DNA from: an uncultured Pseudomonadota bacterium
GTDB taxonomy: Bacteria; Pseudomonadota; Gammaproteobacteria; Burkholderiales; Burkholderiaceae_C
Direction of reading: 5' to 3'
Assembly: GCA_945952465.1 (NCBI GenBank)
Contig: CAMFIB010000001.1
Span: 248,001-312,000 of the forward strand
Length of the DNA: 64,000 nt
This document shows positions 1 through 8,563 of the stretch, piece after piece; position 1 is the first letter of the stretch; each line of letters starts with the position of its first letter. Below the pieces are notes generated by a model. That model searched no databases and was not told where the DNA came from. It saw only the letters and a list, made by a program, of their open reading frames with translations. The translations under genes were made by a program, and so were the position numbers.

Positions 1-1
1 G

Positions 2-352
2 CTGGGCCGCGCCGAGTTTGCGCGCTGCCTGCCCGAGAACACCTCGATGGCCTACGCCGTAATGCGCGGCCTGGTGCAGCGCCTGCGCCACGCCGACCGG
101 CAGATCGAGTCGCTCGCGCTGATGGACGTCTACGGCCGCGTCGCCCGCACGCTGCTGGAGGCCGCGTCGGTCGGTCGCGACGGGGAGCTGACCATCCGCG
201 AGAAAATCTCGCGCCAGGACGTCGCCAAGATGGTCGGTGCCTCCCGCGAAATGGTCAGCCGCGTCATGAAGGACCTGGAGGAGCGCGGCTTCATCGAGAC
301 ACGGCCCGACGGCTCCATGCTGGTCAAGGAACGGCTCGACTCGCTGCAGTAG
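2..352 (+). CDS. Crp/Fnr-family transcriptional regulator (C-terminal part)
   Basis: Only the last 116 residues are inside the window; the gene starts before base 1, so the cyclic-nucleotide-type sensor domain is mostly missing. What remains is the end of the long dimerisation helix (VQRLRHADRQIESLALMDVY) followed by a Crp-type winged helix: the recognition region SRQDVAKMVGASREMVSRV, then a wing ending in RPDGSMLVKERL. The family binds DNA as a dimer and activates or represses transcription in response to a ligand or redox state, but no sensor residues are visible here, so the signal cannot be named. The gene ends 56 bp before ftsK on the same strand. Confidence 0.88.
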   Translation: MGRAEFARCLPENTSMAYAVMRGLVQRLRHADRQIESLALMDVYGRVARTLLEAASVGRDGELTIREKISRQDVAKMVGASREMVSRVMKDLEERGFIETRPDGSMLVKERLDSLQ

Positions 353-408
353 TCTCGCGGCCCGCGAGGGGGCCATGGCTCAGTTATGCTGATGCGTTGA
401 CTTGATCC

Positions 409-2760
409 ATGACCTATTCGCTTCATACCCTGAGTTCGTCCGGCAAGAACGCGCCGGAACCCAAGACCGCCCCCGGATTCGTGCACGAGATCGGCCTGGT
501 GGTCGGCTTGCTGCTGCTCGTGTTCTGGTGGCTCGCCATGCTCACCTATTCGCCGCAGGACGCGGCCTTCTCCACCTCGGGCGGTGGCGCCGGCATGCGC
601 AACTGGGCGGGCCGGCTCGGCGCCTGGCTGGCCGACGGCAGCTACTTCCTGTTCGGTTTCTCGGTCTGGTGGGCGCTGCTGGCGGCCGTGCGCGCATGGC
701 TGGGCGGGCTGGCCACCTGGCTGCGGCAGCCGCATCCGGCCACCGGCGGTGCAGCCCCGCATGCCGGTGAAGCGCCACACCGGCCCGTGCCGCGCTTCGT
801 GCCGTGGCTGGGCCTGGCGATGCTGCTGGTGGCCAGCGCGGCGCTGGAGTGGTCGCGGCTGTACCGGTTCGAGGCGCTGCTGCCGGGTTCGCACGGCGGC
901 GGGGTGATCGGCTACCTGGCCGGGCCGTTCGGCGTGAAGTGGCTGGGCTTCACCGGCTCCGGCCTGATGTGGGTGGCGGTGGGCGTGATCGGCGCGGGGC
1001 TGGTGTTCCGCTTTTCATGGACGCATGTGGCCGAACGCATCGGCCAGAAGCTCGACGCGGTGCTGGCGCTGCGCCGCGCCAAGATCGAGCGCGAGGAAGA
1101 CCTGGCGGTGGGCCAGCGCGCCGCGCGTGAGCGCGAGGTGGTGCTGCGCGAGGAGCGGGTGGAGGCCAAGACCCATGAGCCGGTGCTGCTGCAGATCGAG
1201 CCGGCGCTGGTGGCGGCCGAGGCGCCGCGCAGCACGCGCGTGGCCAAGGAGCGGCAGAAGCCGCTGTTCACCGAGCTGCCCGACAGCAAGCTGCCGCAGG
1301 TCGATTTGCTCGACAGTGCGGCGCAGCGGCAGGAAACCGTGTCGGCTGAAACGCTGGAGATGACGAGCCGGCTGATCGAGAAGAAGCTGAAGGATTTCGG
1401 CGTGGAGGTGCGGGTGGTGGCGGCGTCGCCGGGCCCGGTGATCACGCGCTACGAGATCGAGCCGGCCACGGGCGTGAAGGGCTCGCAGATCGTCAATCTG
1501 GCCAAGGATCTGGCGCGCTCGCTGAGCCTGGTGTCGATCCGCGTGATCGAAACCATTCCGGGCAAGAACTTCATGGCGCTGGAGCTGCCCAATGCCAAGC
1601 GGCAGTCGATCAAGCTGAGCGAGATTCTCGGTTCGCAGGTCTACAACGAAGGCCGCTCGCTGCTCACCATGGGTCTGGGCAAGGACATCGTCGGCAACCC
1701 GGTGGTGGCCGACCTCGCCAAGATGCCGCACGTGCTGGTGGCCGGCACCACCGGTTCGGGCAAGTCGGTCGGCATCAACGCGATGATCTTGAGCCTGCTG
1801 TACAAGGCCGAGGCGCGCGACGTGCGGCTGCTGATGATCGACCCCAAGATGCTGGAAATGAGCGTCTACGAGGGCATTCCGCACCTGCTGGCGCCGGTCG
1901 TCACCGACATGAAGCAGGCGGCGCACGGCCTGAACTGGTGCGTGGCCGAAATGGAGCGCCGCTACAAGCTGCTGAGCAAGCTGGGCGTGCGCAACCTGGC
2001 GGGCTACAACACCAAGATCGACGAGGCCAAGGCGCGCGAGGAGTTCATCTACAACCCCTTCAGCCTGACGCCGGATTCACCCGAGCCGCTGGACCGGCTG
2101 CCGCACATCGTGGTGGTGATCGACGAGCTGGCCGACCTGATGATGGTGGTCGGCAAGAAGATCGAGGAGCTGATCGCGCGGCTGGCGCAGAAGGCGCGTG
2201 CCGCCGGCATCCACCTCATCCTGGCCACCCAGCGGCCCAGCGTGGACGTGATCACCGGCCTGATCAAGGCCAACATCCCGACCCGCATCGCCTTCCAGGT
2301 GTCGAGCAAGATCGACAGCCGCACCATCCTCGACCAGATGGGCGCCGAGGCGCTGCTGGGCATGGGCGACATGCTCTACATGGCCAGCGGCACCGGCCTG
2401 CCGATCCGCGTGCACGGCGCGTTCGTGAGTGACGACGAGGTGCACCGCGTGGTGAAGTACCTGAAGAGCCAGGGCGAGCCGAATTACATCGACGGCGTGC
2501 TGGAAGGCGGCACGGTCGACGGCGAAGGCGACCTGGGTGAAGGTGGCGAGGGATCGGGCGAAAAGGACCCGATGTACGACCAGGCCTGCGAAATCGTGTT
2601 GCGCAACCGTAAAGCCAGCATCTCGCTCGTCCAGCGCCACCTGAAAATTGGTTACAACCGCGCCGCGAGGCTGCTGGAGGAGATGGAAAAATCGGGCATG
2701 GTCAGTGCCATGGGCACCAACGGCCAGCGCGACATCCTGGTCCCCCCGCGCGCCGAGTGA
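409..2760 (+). CDS. ftsK: FtsK/SpoIIIE DNA translocase
   Basis: A 783-residue, full-length FtsK. The N-terminal ~200 residues hold several membrane segments (for example [16 protein letters not shown]). A charged linker leads to the alpha/beta motor, with Walker A GTTGSGKS near residues 446-453 and Walker [13 protein letters not shown] near 567. The C-terminal gamma winged helix, about residues 715-783, contains the family stretch [20 protein letters not shown] and would read KOPS sites and activate XerCD. The protein pumps chromosomal DNA through the closing septum so that dimers are resolved. The linker is short compared with E. coli FtsK. ATG at 409 is the first start after an in-frame stop. 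lolA and rarA follow in the same direction. Confidence 0.97.
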   Translation: MTYSLHTLSSSGKNAPEPKTAPGFVHEIGLVVGLLLLVFWWLAMLTYSPQDAAFSTSGGGAGMRNWAGRLGAWLADGSYFLFGFSVWWALLAAVRAWLGGLATWLRQPHPATGGAAPHAGEAPHRPVPRFVPWLGLAMLLVASAALEWSRLYRFEALLPGSHGGGVIGYLAGPFGVKWLGFTGSGLMWVAVGVIGAGLVFRFSWTHVAERIGQKLDAVLALRRAKIEREEDLAVGQRAAREREVVLREERVEAKTHEPVLLQIEPALVAAEAPRSTRVAKERQKPLFTELPDSKLPQVDLLDSAAQRQETVSAETLEMTSRLIEKKLKDFGVEVRVVAASPGPVITRYEIEPATGVKGSQIVNLAKDLARSLSLVSIRVIETIPGKNFMALELPNAKRQSIKLSEILGSQVYNEGRSLLTMGLGKDIVGNPVVADLAKMPHVLVAGTTGSGKSVGINAMILSLLYKAEARDVRLLMIDPKMLEMSVYEGIPHLLAPVVTDMKQAAHGLNWCVAEMERRYKLLSKLGVRNLAGYNTKIDEAKAREEFIYNPFSLTPDSPEPLDRLPHIVVVIDELADLMMVVGKKIEELIARLAQKARAAGIHLILATQRPSVDVITGLIKANIPTRIAFQVSSKIDSRTILDQMGAEALLGMGDMLYMASGTGLPIRVHGAFVSDDEVHRVVKYLKSQGEPNYIDGVLEGGTVDGEGDLGEGGEGSGEKDPMYDQACEIVLRNRKASISLVQRHLKIGYNRAARLLEEMEKSGMVSAMGTNGQRDILVPPRAE

Positions 2761-2812
2761 AGCGTTGAGGGAGCAGGCCATGCGCCCACGCACCGAGAAA
2801 GGATTCATCGCC

Positions 2813-3469
2813 ATGACGACAACCACCCGCCGCCTGTTCCTGTCTGCCATCGCCCTCGTGGCCATGAGCGCCCATGCGGCCGGAACGGAGAGCCTGCAAA
2901 GCCTGGAAAACTTCTTCAGGTCCGCGAAGAGCGGCCGCGCGGCTTTCACGCAGACCGTGACCTCGCCGGCCAAGGCCGGCCAGGCCGCGAAGACCAAGAT
3001 TTCCAGCGGCAGCTTCGAGTTCCAGCGGCCCAACCGCTTCCGCTTCGAATACAAGAAGCCTTTCGAGCAGACCATCGTCGCCGACGGCACCACGCTGTGG
3101 CTCTACGACGCCGACCTGAAGCAGGTCACCGCCCGGAAGCAGGCGCAGACGCTGGGCAGCACGCCCGCCGCGCTGATCGCCTCCGCGCCCGACCTGAAGG
3201 CGCTGCAGGCCGATTTCGCCCTACAGGCCGCGCCCGACAAGGACGGGCTGCAGTGGGTGGTGGCCACGCCCAAGGCCAAGGACGGCCAGTTGCAGAGCGT
3301 GCGCGTCGGCTTCAAGCCGGGCGGCAACGAGCTGTCGGCGCTCGAAATCCTCGACAGCTTCGGCCAAACCTCCTCCATCCGCTTCAGCCAGTTCGAGCTG
3401 AACCCGGCCATCAACGCCAGCACCTTCGCGTTCAAGCCACCGGCCGGCGCCGACGTGATCCGGCAATGA
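2813..3469 (+). CDS. lolA: Outer-membrane lipoprotein carrier protein LolA
   Basis: A 218-residue periplasmic chaperone that takes lipoproteins from LolCDE and hands them to LolB (also in this window, at 50589). A signal peptide spans about residues 1-23, with cleavage near SAHA-A. The mature start SLQSLENFFRSAKSGRAAFT and the strand FEFQRPNRFRFEYKKPFEQ match the LolA fold. ATG 2813 was chosen because a GAAAGGA ribosome site lies 8 bases upstream and it gives a clean signal peptide; an upstream ATG at 2780 would add 11 charged residues. The stop codon overlaps the rarA start as ATGA. The order ftsK-lolA-rarA is conserved in related bacteria. Confidence 0.95.
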   Translation: MTTTTRRLFLSAIALVAMSAHAAGTESLQSLENFFRSAKSGRAAFTQTVTSPAKAGQAAKTKISSGSFEFQRPNRFRFEYKKPFEQTIVADGTTLWLYDADLKQVTARKQAQTLGSTPAALIASAPDLKALQADFALQAAPDKDGLQWVVATPKAKDGQLQSVRVGFKPGGNELSALEILDSFGQTSSIRFSQFELNPAINASTFAFKPPAGADVIRQ

Positions 3470-4776
3470 CGCCCGCGCGGGCGGACGACGGCACCCCGCA
3501 CCAGCCGCTGGCCGAACGCCTGCGGCCGAAAACCCTCGGCGAGGTCATCGGCCAGCAGCATCTGCTGGGGCCCGACATGCCGCTGCGCATCGCATTCGAG
3601 GCGGGTCAGCCGCACAGCTGCATCTTCTGGGGACCACCGGGCACCGGCAAAACGACGATCGCGCGGCTGATGGCCGACGCGTTCGACGCGCAGTTCATCG
3701 CGATCAGCGCGGTGCTCGGCGGTGTGAAAGACATCCGCGAGGCGGTGGAGCGCGCGCAGGTTGCGCTTGGCCAGGGCCAGCGCACCATCGTCTTCGTCGA
3801 TGAGGTGCACCGCTTCAACAAGGCGCAGCAGGACGCCTTCCTGCCGCATGTGGAGAGCGGCCTGTTCACCTTTGTCGGCGCCACCACCGAGAACCCCTCG
3901 TTCGAGGTGAATTCGGCGCTGCTGTCGCGGGCAGCGGTGTATGTGCTGCAGCCGCTTTCAGAAGCGGATTTGAAGGAAATTCTGTCCAGAGTCAGCGCCG
4001 ATACTGAATTTCCTGCTATCGATTCAGAAGCATCCGAGCGGCTGGTGGGCTATGCCGACGGCGACGCGCGGCGGCTGCTGAACACGCTGGAAATGCTGGG
4101 CGTGGCCGCGCGCCAGCAGAAGCTGGCCACCATCACCGACGCTTGGCTGTTGAAGGTGCTGGGCGAGCGGCTGCGCCGCTACGACAAGGGCGGCGAGCAG
4201 TTCTACGACACCATCTCCGCGCTGCACAAGGCGGTGCGCGGCTCAGACCCCGACGCCGCGCTCTACTGGTTCGCCCGCATGCTCGACGGCGGGGTGGACC
4301 CGCGCTACATCGGCCGGCGCGTGGTGCGCATGGCCAGCGAAGACATCGGCCTGGCCGACCCGCGCGCGCTGCGGCTGTGCCTGGACGCGGTGGAGACCTA
4401 CGAGCGGCTCGGCTCGCCCGAGGGCGAGCTGGCGCTGGCGCAGGCCGTGGTGTACCTCGCGGTGGCCGCGAAGAGCAACGCCGTCTACAAGGCCTTCGGC
4501 GCGGCCAAGGCCTTCGTGAAGCAGCATGGCACGGCGCCGGTGCCGCTGCACCTGCGCAACGCGCCGACGAAGCTGATGAAGGACATCGGCTACGGCAAGG
4601 ACTACCGCTACGCGCACAGCGAACCCGACGCCTACGCCGCCGGCGAGAGCTACCTGCCGCCGGGCCTGGAAGCGCGTTTCTACGAACCGACCGACCGCGG
4701 GCTCGAGGCCAAGATCGCCGAGAAACTGGCCTGGCTGCGCGACCTCGACGCCCGCCGCAAACCGCGCGACGACTGA
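3466..4776 (+). CDS. rarA: Replication-associated recombination protein RarA (MgsA)
   Basis: A 436-residue AAA+ ATPase of the RarA/MgsA/WRNIP1 family, which acts at stalled replication forks. Walker A GPPGTGKT is at residues 56-63 and Walker B with DEVH at 112-115; the family strings FNKAQQDAFLPHVESG and GATTENPSFEVN follow. The C-terminal half holds the tetramerisation region (YRYAHSEPDAYAAGESYLPP). ATG 3466 overlaps the lolA stop, so the two are probably translationally coupled. Residues around 168-190 (SEADLKEILSRVSADTEFPA and beyond) are encoded by a copy of a dispersed repeat seen elsewhere in the window, in a region that varies in the family. Confidence 0.96.
   Translation: MTPARADDGTPHQPLAERLRPKTLGEVIGQQHLLGPDMPLRIAFEAGQPHSCIFWGPPGTGKTTIARLMADAFDAQFIAISAVLGGVKDIREAVERAQVALGQGQRTIVFVDEVHRFNKAQQDAFLPHVESGLFTFVGATTENPSFEVNSALLSRAAVYVLQPLSEADLKEILSRVSADTEFPAIDSEASERLVGYADGDARRLLNTLEMLGVAARQQKLATITDAWLLKVLGERLRRYDKGGEQFYDTISALHKAVRGSDPDAALYWFARMLDGGVDPRYIGRRVVRMASEDIGLADPRALRLCLDAVETYERLGSPEGELALAQAVVYLAVAAKSNAVYKAFGAAKAFVKQHGTAPVPLHLRNAPTKLMKDIGYGKDYRYAHSEPDAYAAGESYLPPGLEARFYEPTDRGLEAKIAEKLAWLRDLDARRKPRDD
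3968..4030 (-). repeat. Dispersed ~60-bp repeat, copy 1 (inside rarA)
   Basis: Read on the minus strand, this copy has the family pattern: a ctgaat-type left part, gatagc (4015-4019 on the plus strand as gctat), exactly 13 bases, then tcggcgctgact (3990-4001). It lies entirely within rarA and keeps the reading frame open. The local sequence is more AT-rich than the rest of rarA. The unit was identified by comparison with the other seven copies in the window. Confidence 0.6.
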
Positions 4777-4783
4777 GCGCCCA

Positions 4784-4812
4784 GCCCCGCCGCGAAAGGG
4801 CTTGGGCGGGGC
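4784..4812 (+). other. GC-rich stem-loop between rarA and livH
   Basis: An 8-bp perfect stem, gccccgcc with ggcggggc, encloses a 13-base loop just after the rarA stop. There is no T-tract, so it is not a standard intrinsic terminator. It may slow transcription or protect the 3' end of the rarA message. About 35 bases further on, TACAAT at 4847-4852 is a plausible -10 element for livH, but I see no convincing -35 partner. Confidence 0.35.
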
Positions 4813-4882
4813 GGTGCGATGGCCGCGGCCCGAGCGGCACGCTGGCTACAATGCCCCGACCGATCACAACCAAGAGGTGTCG

Positions 4883-5812
4883 ATGGACGTCCTGCTCCAG
4901 CAGGTCATCAACGGGCTGGTGCTGGGCAGCATGTACGCACTGGTCGCTTTGGGGTACACCATGGTGTACGGCATCATCAACCTCATCAACTTCGCCCACG
5001 GCGAGGTGCTGATGGTGGGGGCGCTGACGAGCTGGTCCATCATCGGCCTGATGCAGGAGAACCTGCCGGGTGCGCCGGGCTGGCTGATTTTGCTGATCGC
5101 GCTGCTGATCGCCTGCGTGGTCACGGCCATCCTGAACTTCACCATCGAGAAGGTCGCCTACCGGCCGCTGCGCAACAGCCCGCGGCTGGCGCCGCTCATT
5201 ACCGCCATCGGCGTCTCCATCCTGCTGCAGACGCTGGCGATGATCATCTGGAAACCCAACTACAAGCCTTACCCCAACCTGGTGCCGGGCGATCCCATCC
5301 TGATCGGCGAAGCGGTCATCACGTCCACCCAGATCCTCGCGCTCGGCACGACGGCCATCGCCATGGCGGTGCTGATGTGGGTGGTGCACGGCACCCGGCT
5401 GGGCCGCGCGATGCGGGCCACCGCCGAGAACCCGCGGGTGGCGGCGCTGATGGGCGTGAAGCCCGACCTGGTGATCTCGGCCACCTTCGTCATCGGCGCC
5501 GTGCTCGCCACCGTGGCCGGCGTGATGTACGCGGCCAACTATGGCACCGTGCAGCACACCATGGGCTTCCTGCCCGGCCTGAAGGCGTTCACCGCCGCGG
5601 TGTTCGGCGGCATCGGCAACCTGGGTGGCGCGGTGCTCGGCGGGGTGTTGCTGGGGTTGATCGAATCCATTGGCGCCGGCTACATCGGCGCCGTCACGGG
5701 CGGCGTGCTGGGCAGCAACTACTCCGACATCTTCGCCTTCATCGTGCTGATCGTCGTCCTCACGCTGCGGCCGTCGGGCCTGCTCGGCGAGCGGGTGGCC
5801 GACCGGGCCTGA
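4883..5812 (+). CDS. livH: Branched-chain amino acid ABC transporter permease LivH
   Basis: A 309-residue inner-membrane permease with about eight hydrophobic segments. The N-terminus QVINGLVLGSMYALVALGYT and the motif INFAHGEVLMVGA are diagnostic of the LivH half of the high-affinity branched-chain amino acid importer. It forms a heterodimer with LivM and is driven by LivG and LivF. ATG 4883 is preferred because AAGAGGTG precedes it and the protein then starts as the family does. First gene of a four-gene unit (livHMGF). No livK-type binding protein gene is visible on either side. Confidence 0.95.
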   Translation: MDVLLQQVINGLVLGSMYALVALGYTMVYGIINLINFAHGEVLMVGALTSWSIIGLMQENLPGAPGWLILLIALLIACVVTAILNFTIEKVAYRPLRNSPRLAPLITAIGVSILLQTLAMIIWKPNYKPYPNLVPGDPILIGEAVITSTQILALGTTAIAMAVLMWVVHGTRLGRAMRATAENPRVAALMGVKPDLVISATFVIGAVLATVAGVMYAANYGTVQHTMGFLPGLKAFTAAVFGGIGNLGGAVLGGVLLGLIESIGAGYIGAVTGGVLGSNYSDIFAFIVLIVVLTLRPSGLLGERVADRA

Positions 5813-5813
5813 C

Positions 5814-6923
5814 ATGCTCGACACCTCGAACCGCCGCCACCAGGTCCTGCTCGTGCTGGGCGCGGTCGCGCTGCTGGTGCTGCCGCTGCTGCTGCAGCAG
5901 GGCGGCAATGCGTGGGTGCGCATCGTGGACATCGCGCTGCTGTACGTGCTGCTGGCGCTGGGGCTGAACATCGTGGTGGGCTACGCCGGCCTGCTCGACC
6001 TCGGCTTCGTGGCCTTCTTCGCGCTGGGCGCCTACATGTTCGGGCTGCTGGCCTCGCCACAGCTCACCGACAACTTCCCCGCGCTGGCCGCTGCCTTTCC
6101 GCAGGGCCTGCACCTGCCATGGTGGCTGGTGATTCCGCTGGGCGCCGGCATCGCCGGGCTGTTCGGCGTGCTGCTGGGCGCGCCCACGTTGCGGCTGCGC
6201 GGCGACTACCTGGCCATCGTCACGCTGGGTTTCGGCGAGATCATCCGTGTCTTTCTCAACAACCTCGATCATCCGGTCAACATCACCAACGGCCCGATGG
6301 GCATCGGCCAGATCGACAGCATCACGGTCGCCGGGCTGGATCTCGGCCGCAAGCTGGAGATCGGTGGCTGGGCCGTCAGCTCGGTCACGCTGTACTACTA
6401 CCTGTTCCTGGCTTTCGTGGTGCTCAGCATCCTGATCTGCCACCGGCTGGAGACCTCCCGCATCGGCCGTGCCTGGATGGCGATCCGCGAAGACGAGATC
6501 GCGGCCAAGGCCATGGGCATCAACACCCGCAACCTGAAGCTGCTGGCCTTCGGCATGGGCGCCACCTTCGGCGGCGTGGCCGGCGTGCTGTTCGCGTCGT
6601 TCCAGACCTTCGTGTCGCCAGAGTCGTTCAGCCTGATGGAATCCATCATGATCGTCGCCATGGTGGTGCTGGGCGGCATCGGCCACCTGCCCGGCGTGGT
6701 GCTGGGCGCGCTGCTGCTGGCCGGGCTGCCCGAGGTGCTGCGCTACGTGGCCGGCCCGCTGCAGGCGATGACCGACGGCCGCATCGACGCCGCCATCCTG
6801 CGGCAGTTGCTCATCGCGCTGGCGATGATCGCCGTCATGCTGCTGCGGCCCAAGGGCCTGTGGCCGTCGCCCGAGCACGGCCGCGCGCTGCTGCGCCTGA
6901 AGAAGCCGGGGGGCAAGGCTTGA
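5814..6923 (+). CDS. livM: Branched-chain amino acid ABC transporter permease LivM
   Basis: A 369-residue multi-spanning permease and partner of LivH. The family strings LGLNIVVGYAGLLDLGFVAF (near residues 45-65) and RLRGDYLAIVTLGFGEIIR (near 130) are clear, as is the EAA-like cytoplasmic loop SRIGRAWMAIREDEIAAKAM, which contacts the ATPases. The gene starts one base after the livH stop and ends over the start of livG, so the four genes are probably one transcript. The C-terminus LLRPKGLWPSPEHGRALLRL is typical of the family. Confidence 0.95.
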   Translation: MLDTSNRRHQVLLVLGAVALLVLPLLLQQGGNAWVRIVDIALLYVLLALGLNIVVGYAGLLDLGFVAFFALGAYMFGLLASPQLTDNFPALAAAFPQGLHLPWWLVIPLGAGIAGLFGVLLGAPTLRLRGDYLAIVTLGFGEIIRVFLNNLDHPVNITNGPMGIGQIDSITVAGLDLGRKLEIGGWAVSSVTLYYYLFLAFVVLSILICHRLETSRIGRAWMAIREDEIAAKAMGINTRNLKLLAFGMGATFGGVAGVLFASFQTFVSPESFSLMESIMIVAMVVLGGIGHLPGVVLGALLLAGLPEVLRYVAGPLQAMTDGRIDAAILRQLLIALAMIAVMLLRPKGLWPSPEHGRALLRLKKPGGKA

Positions 6924-7750
6924 GCACGTCCGCGTCGGCCGTGGTGCTGGAGGTGTCGGGCGTCTCCAAACGCTTCGGTGGCCTGCAGGCGCTGAGCGAC
7001 GTGGGCCTGCGCATCGCGCGCGGCCAGGTGTACGGCTTGATCGGCCCCAACGGCGCCGGCAAGACCACTTTCTTCAACGTCATCACCGGCCTCTACGCGC
7101 CCGACAGCGGCCGCTTCGAGCTGGCCGGCAAACCCTACCAGCCCAGCGCCGTGCACCAGGTGGCGCGCGCCGGCATCGCCCGCACTTTCCAGAACATCCG
7201 GCTGTTCGCCGACATGACGGCGCTGGAGAACGTGATGGTGGGCCGCCATGTGCGCACCGGCTCCGGCCTGCTGGGCGCGGTGTTCCGCTCGCGCGCCTTC
7301 CGCGAGGAAGAGGCCGCCATCGAAGCGCGCGCGCAGGAGCTGCTCGACTACGTCGGCATCGGCCGCTACGCCGACTTCCGCGCCCGCACGCTGAGCTACG
7401 GCGACCAGCGGCGGCTGGAGATCGCCCGCGCGCTGGCAACCGACCCGCAACTCGTTGCGCTCGACGAACCGGCCGCTGGCATGAACGCCACCGAGAAGAT
7501 CGAGCTGCGCGCGCTGATCGACCGCATCCGCCACGACGGCCGAACCGTGCTGCTGATCGAACACGACGTGAAGCTGGTCATGGGCCTGTGCGACCGCGTC
7601 ACCGTGCTCGACTACGGCAAGCCCATCGCCGAAGGCACGCCGGCCGAGGTGCAGCAGAATGCCCGCGTGATCGAGGCCTACCTCGGCCACGGCCATTCGA
7701 CCCCCACGCTGCCGGCCGCCGCGCCGGTGGAACCCGAGGCACGGGCATGA
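6920..7750 (+). CDS. livG: Branched-chain amino acid ABC transporter ATP-binding protein LivG
   Basis: A 276-residue ABC ATPase. Walker A GPNGAGKT is at residues 42-49, the signature LSYGDQRRLEIARAL starts at about 158, Walker B ends LVALDEPAAGMN, and the switch His lies in LLIEHDVKLVM. The LSYGDQ form and the AAGMN D-loop distinguish LivG from LivF. The start is a TTG at 6920 that overlaps the livM stop (TTGA); the next in-frame ATG would cut into the ATPase core. Coupled to livF by a 4-base ATGA overlap. Confidence 0.95.
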   Translation: MSTSASAVVLEVSGVSKRFGGLQALSDVGLRIARGQVYGLIGPNGAGKTTFFNVITGLYAPDSGRFELAGKPYQPSAVHQVARAGIARTFQNIRLFADMTALENVMVGRHVRTGSGLLGAVFRSRAFREEEAAIEARAQELLDYVGIGRYADFRARTLSYGDQRRLEIARALATDPQLVALDEPAAGMNATEKIELRALIDRIRHDGRTVLLIEHDVKLVMGLCDRVTVLDYGKPIAEGTPAEVQQNARVIEAYLGHGHSTPTLPAAAPVEPEARA

Positions 7751-8478
7751 GCGGCGCTGCGGTGAATCCGGTGCTGCTGCAGGTCAAAGGCCTGGAGGTC
7801 GGCTACGGCGCCATCCAGGCGGTGAAGGGCATCGACCTCGAGGTGCGCGAAGGCGAGCTGGTGTGTCTGATCGGCTCCAACGGCGCCGGCAAGACCACCG
7901 TCATGAAAGCCATCACCGGAAGCCTGCCGCCGCGCGCGGGGCAGATCGATTACCTCGGCGCCAACACCCGCGGCCAGGGCGCCTGGGACCTGGTCCGCAA
8001 GGGCCTCGCCATGGTGCCGGAAGGGCGCGGCGTGTTCGCCCGCATGAGCATCCACGAAAACCTGCTGATGGGCGCCTACGCGCGGCGCGACAAGCCCGGC
8101 ATCGCCGCCGACATCGAGCGCGCGTTCACGGTGTTTCCGCGGCTCAAGGAGCGGCGCCAGCAACTGGCCGGCACGCTGTCGGGTGGCGAGCAGCAGATGC
8201 TGGCGATGGCGCGCGCGCTGATGAGCCGGCCCAAGCTGCTGCTGCTCGACGAACCGTCGATGGGCCTCTCGCCGCTGATGGTCGACAAGATCTTCGAGGT
8301 GGTGCGCGACGTCTCCGCGCAGGGCACGACCATCCTGCTGGTCGAGCAGAACGCCAGCCGCGCGCTCGACATTGCCGACCGTGGCTACGTGATGGAGTCG
8401 GGGCTCATCGGCCTCAGCGGCCCGGCCGACGAACTGCTGCGCGACGGCCGGGTGCAGGCCGCCTACCTCGGCCAATAG
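7747..8478 (+). CDS. livF: Branched-chain amino acid ABC transporter ATP-binding protein LivF
   Basis: A 243-residue ABC ATPase, second nucleotide-binding subunit of the Liv importer. Walker A GSNGAGKT is at residues 43-50, the signature LSGGEQQMLAMARAL starts at about 144, and Walker B is LLLLDEPSMGLSP. It is slightly shorter than LivG, as usual. ATG 7747 overlaps the livG stop. This is the last gene of the unit; I see no intrinsic terminator in the 85 bp before the topoisomerase gene. Whether the system imports leucine, isoleucine and valine or a related substrate (amide, urea) cannot be told without the binding protein. Confidence 0.94.
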   Translation: MSGAAVNPVLLQVKGLEVGYGAIQAVKGIDLEVREGELVCLIGSNGAGKTTVMKAITGSLPPRAGQIDYLGANTRGQGAWDLVRKGLAMVPEGRGVFARMSIHENLLMGAYARRDKPGIAADIERAFTVFPRLKERRQQLAGTLSGGEQQMLAMARALMSRPKLLLLDEPSMGLSPLMVDKIFEVVRDVSAQGTTILLVEQNASRALDIADRGYVMESGLIGLSGPADELLRDGRVQAAYLGQ

Positions 8479-8563
8479 GTTCACGCGGTTCCGACCGCGC
8501 TGACGCCGGTTGAGGTCCGTGTCCGACACGCACGCCGTGGCGGCGTGCCTAGCATCGGCAGGC

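Noticed and set aside
4784-4812. GC stem-loop after rarA as a terminator
   Set aside because: No T-tract follows it, so it is listed only as a stem-loop.
4133-5971. A 600-codon minus-strand open frame over rarA and livH
   Set aside because: Low-complexity Arg/His/Pro-rich translation opposite two clearly conserved genes; it has no start context and no recognisable domain.
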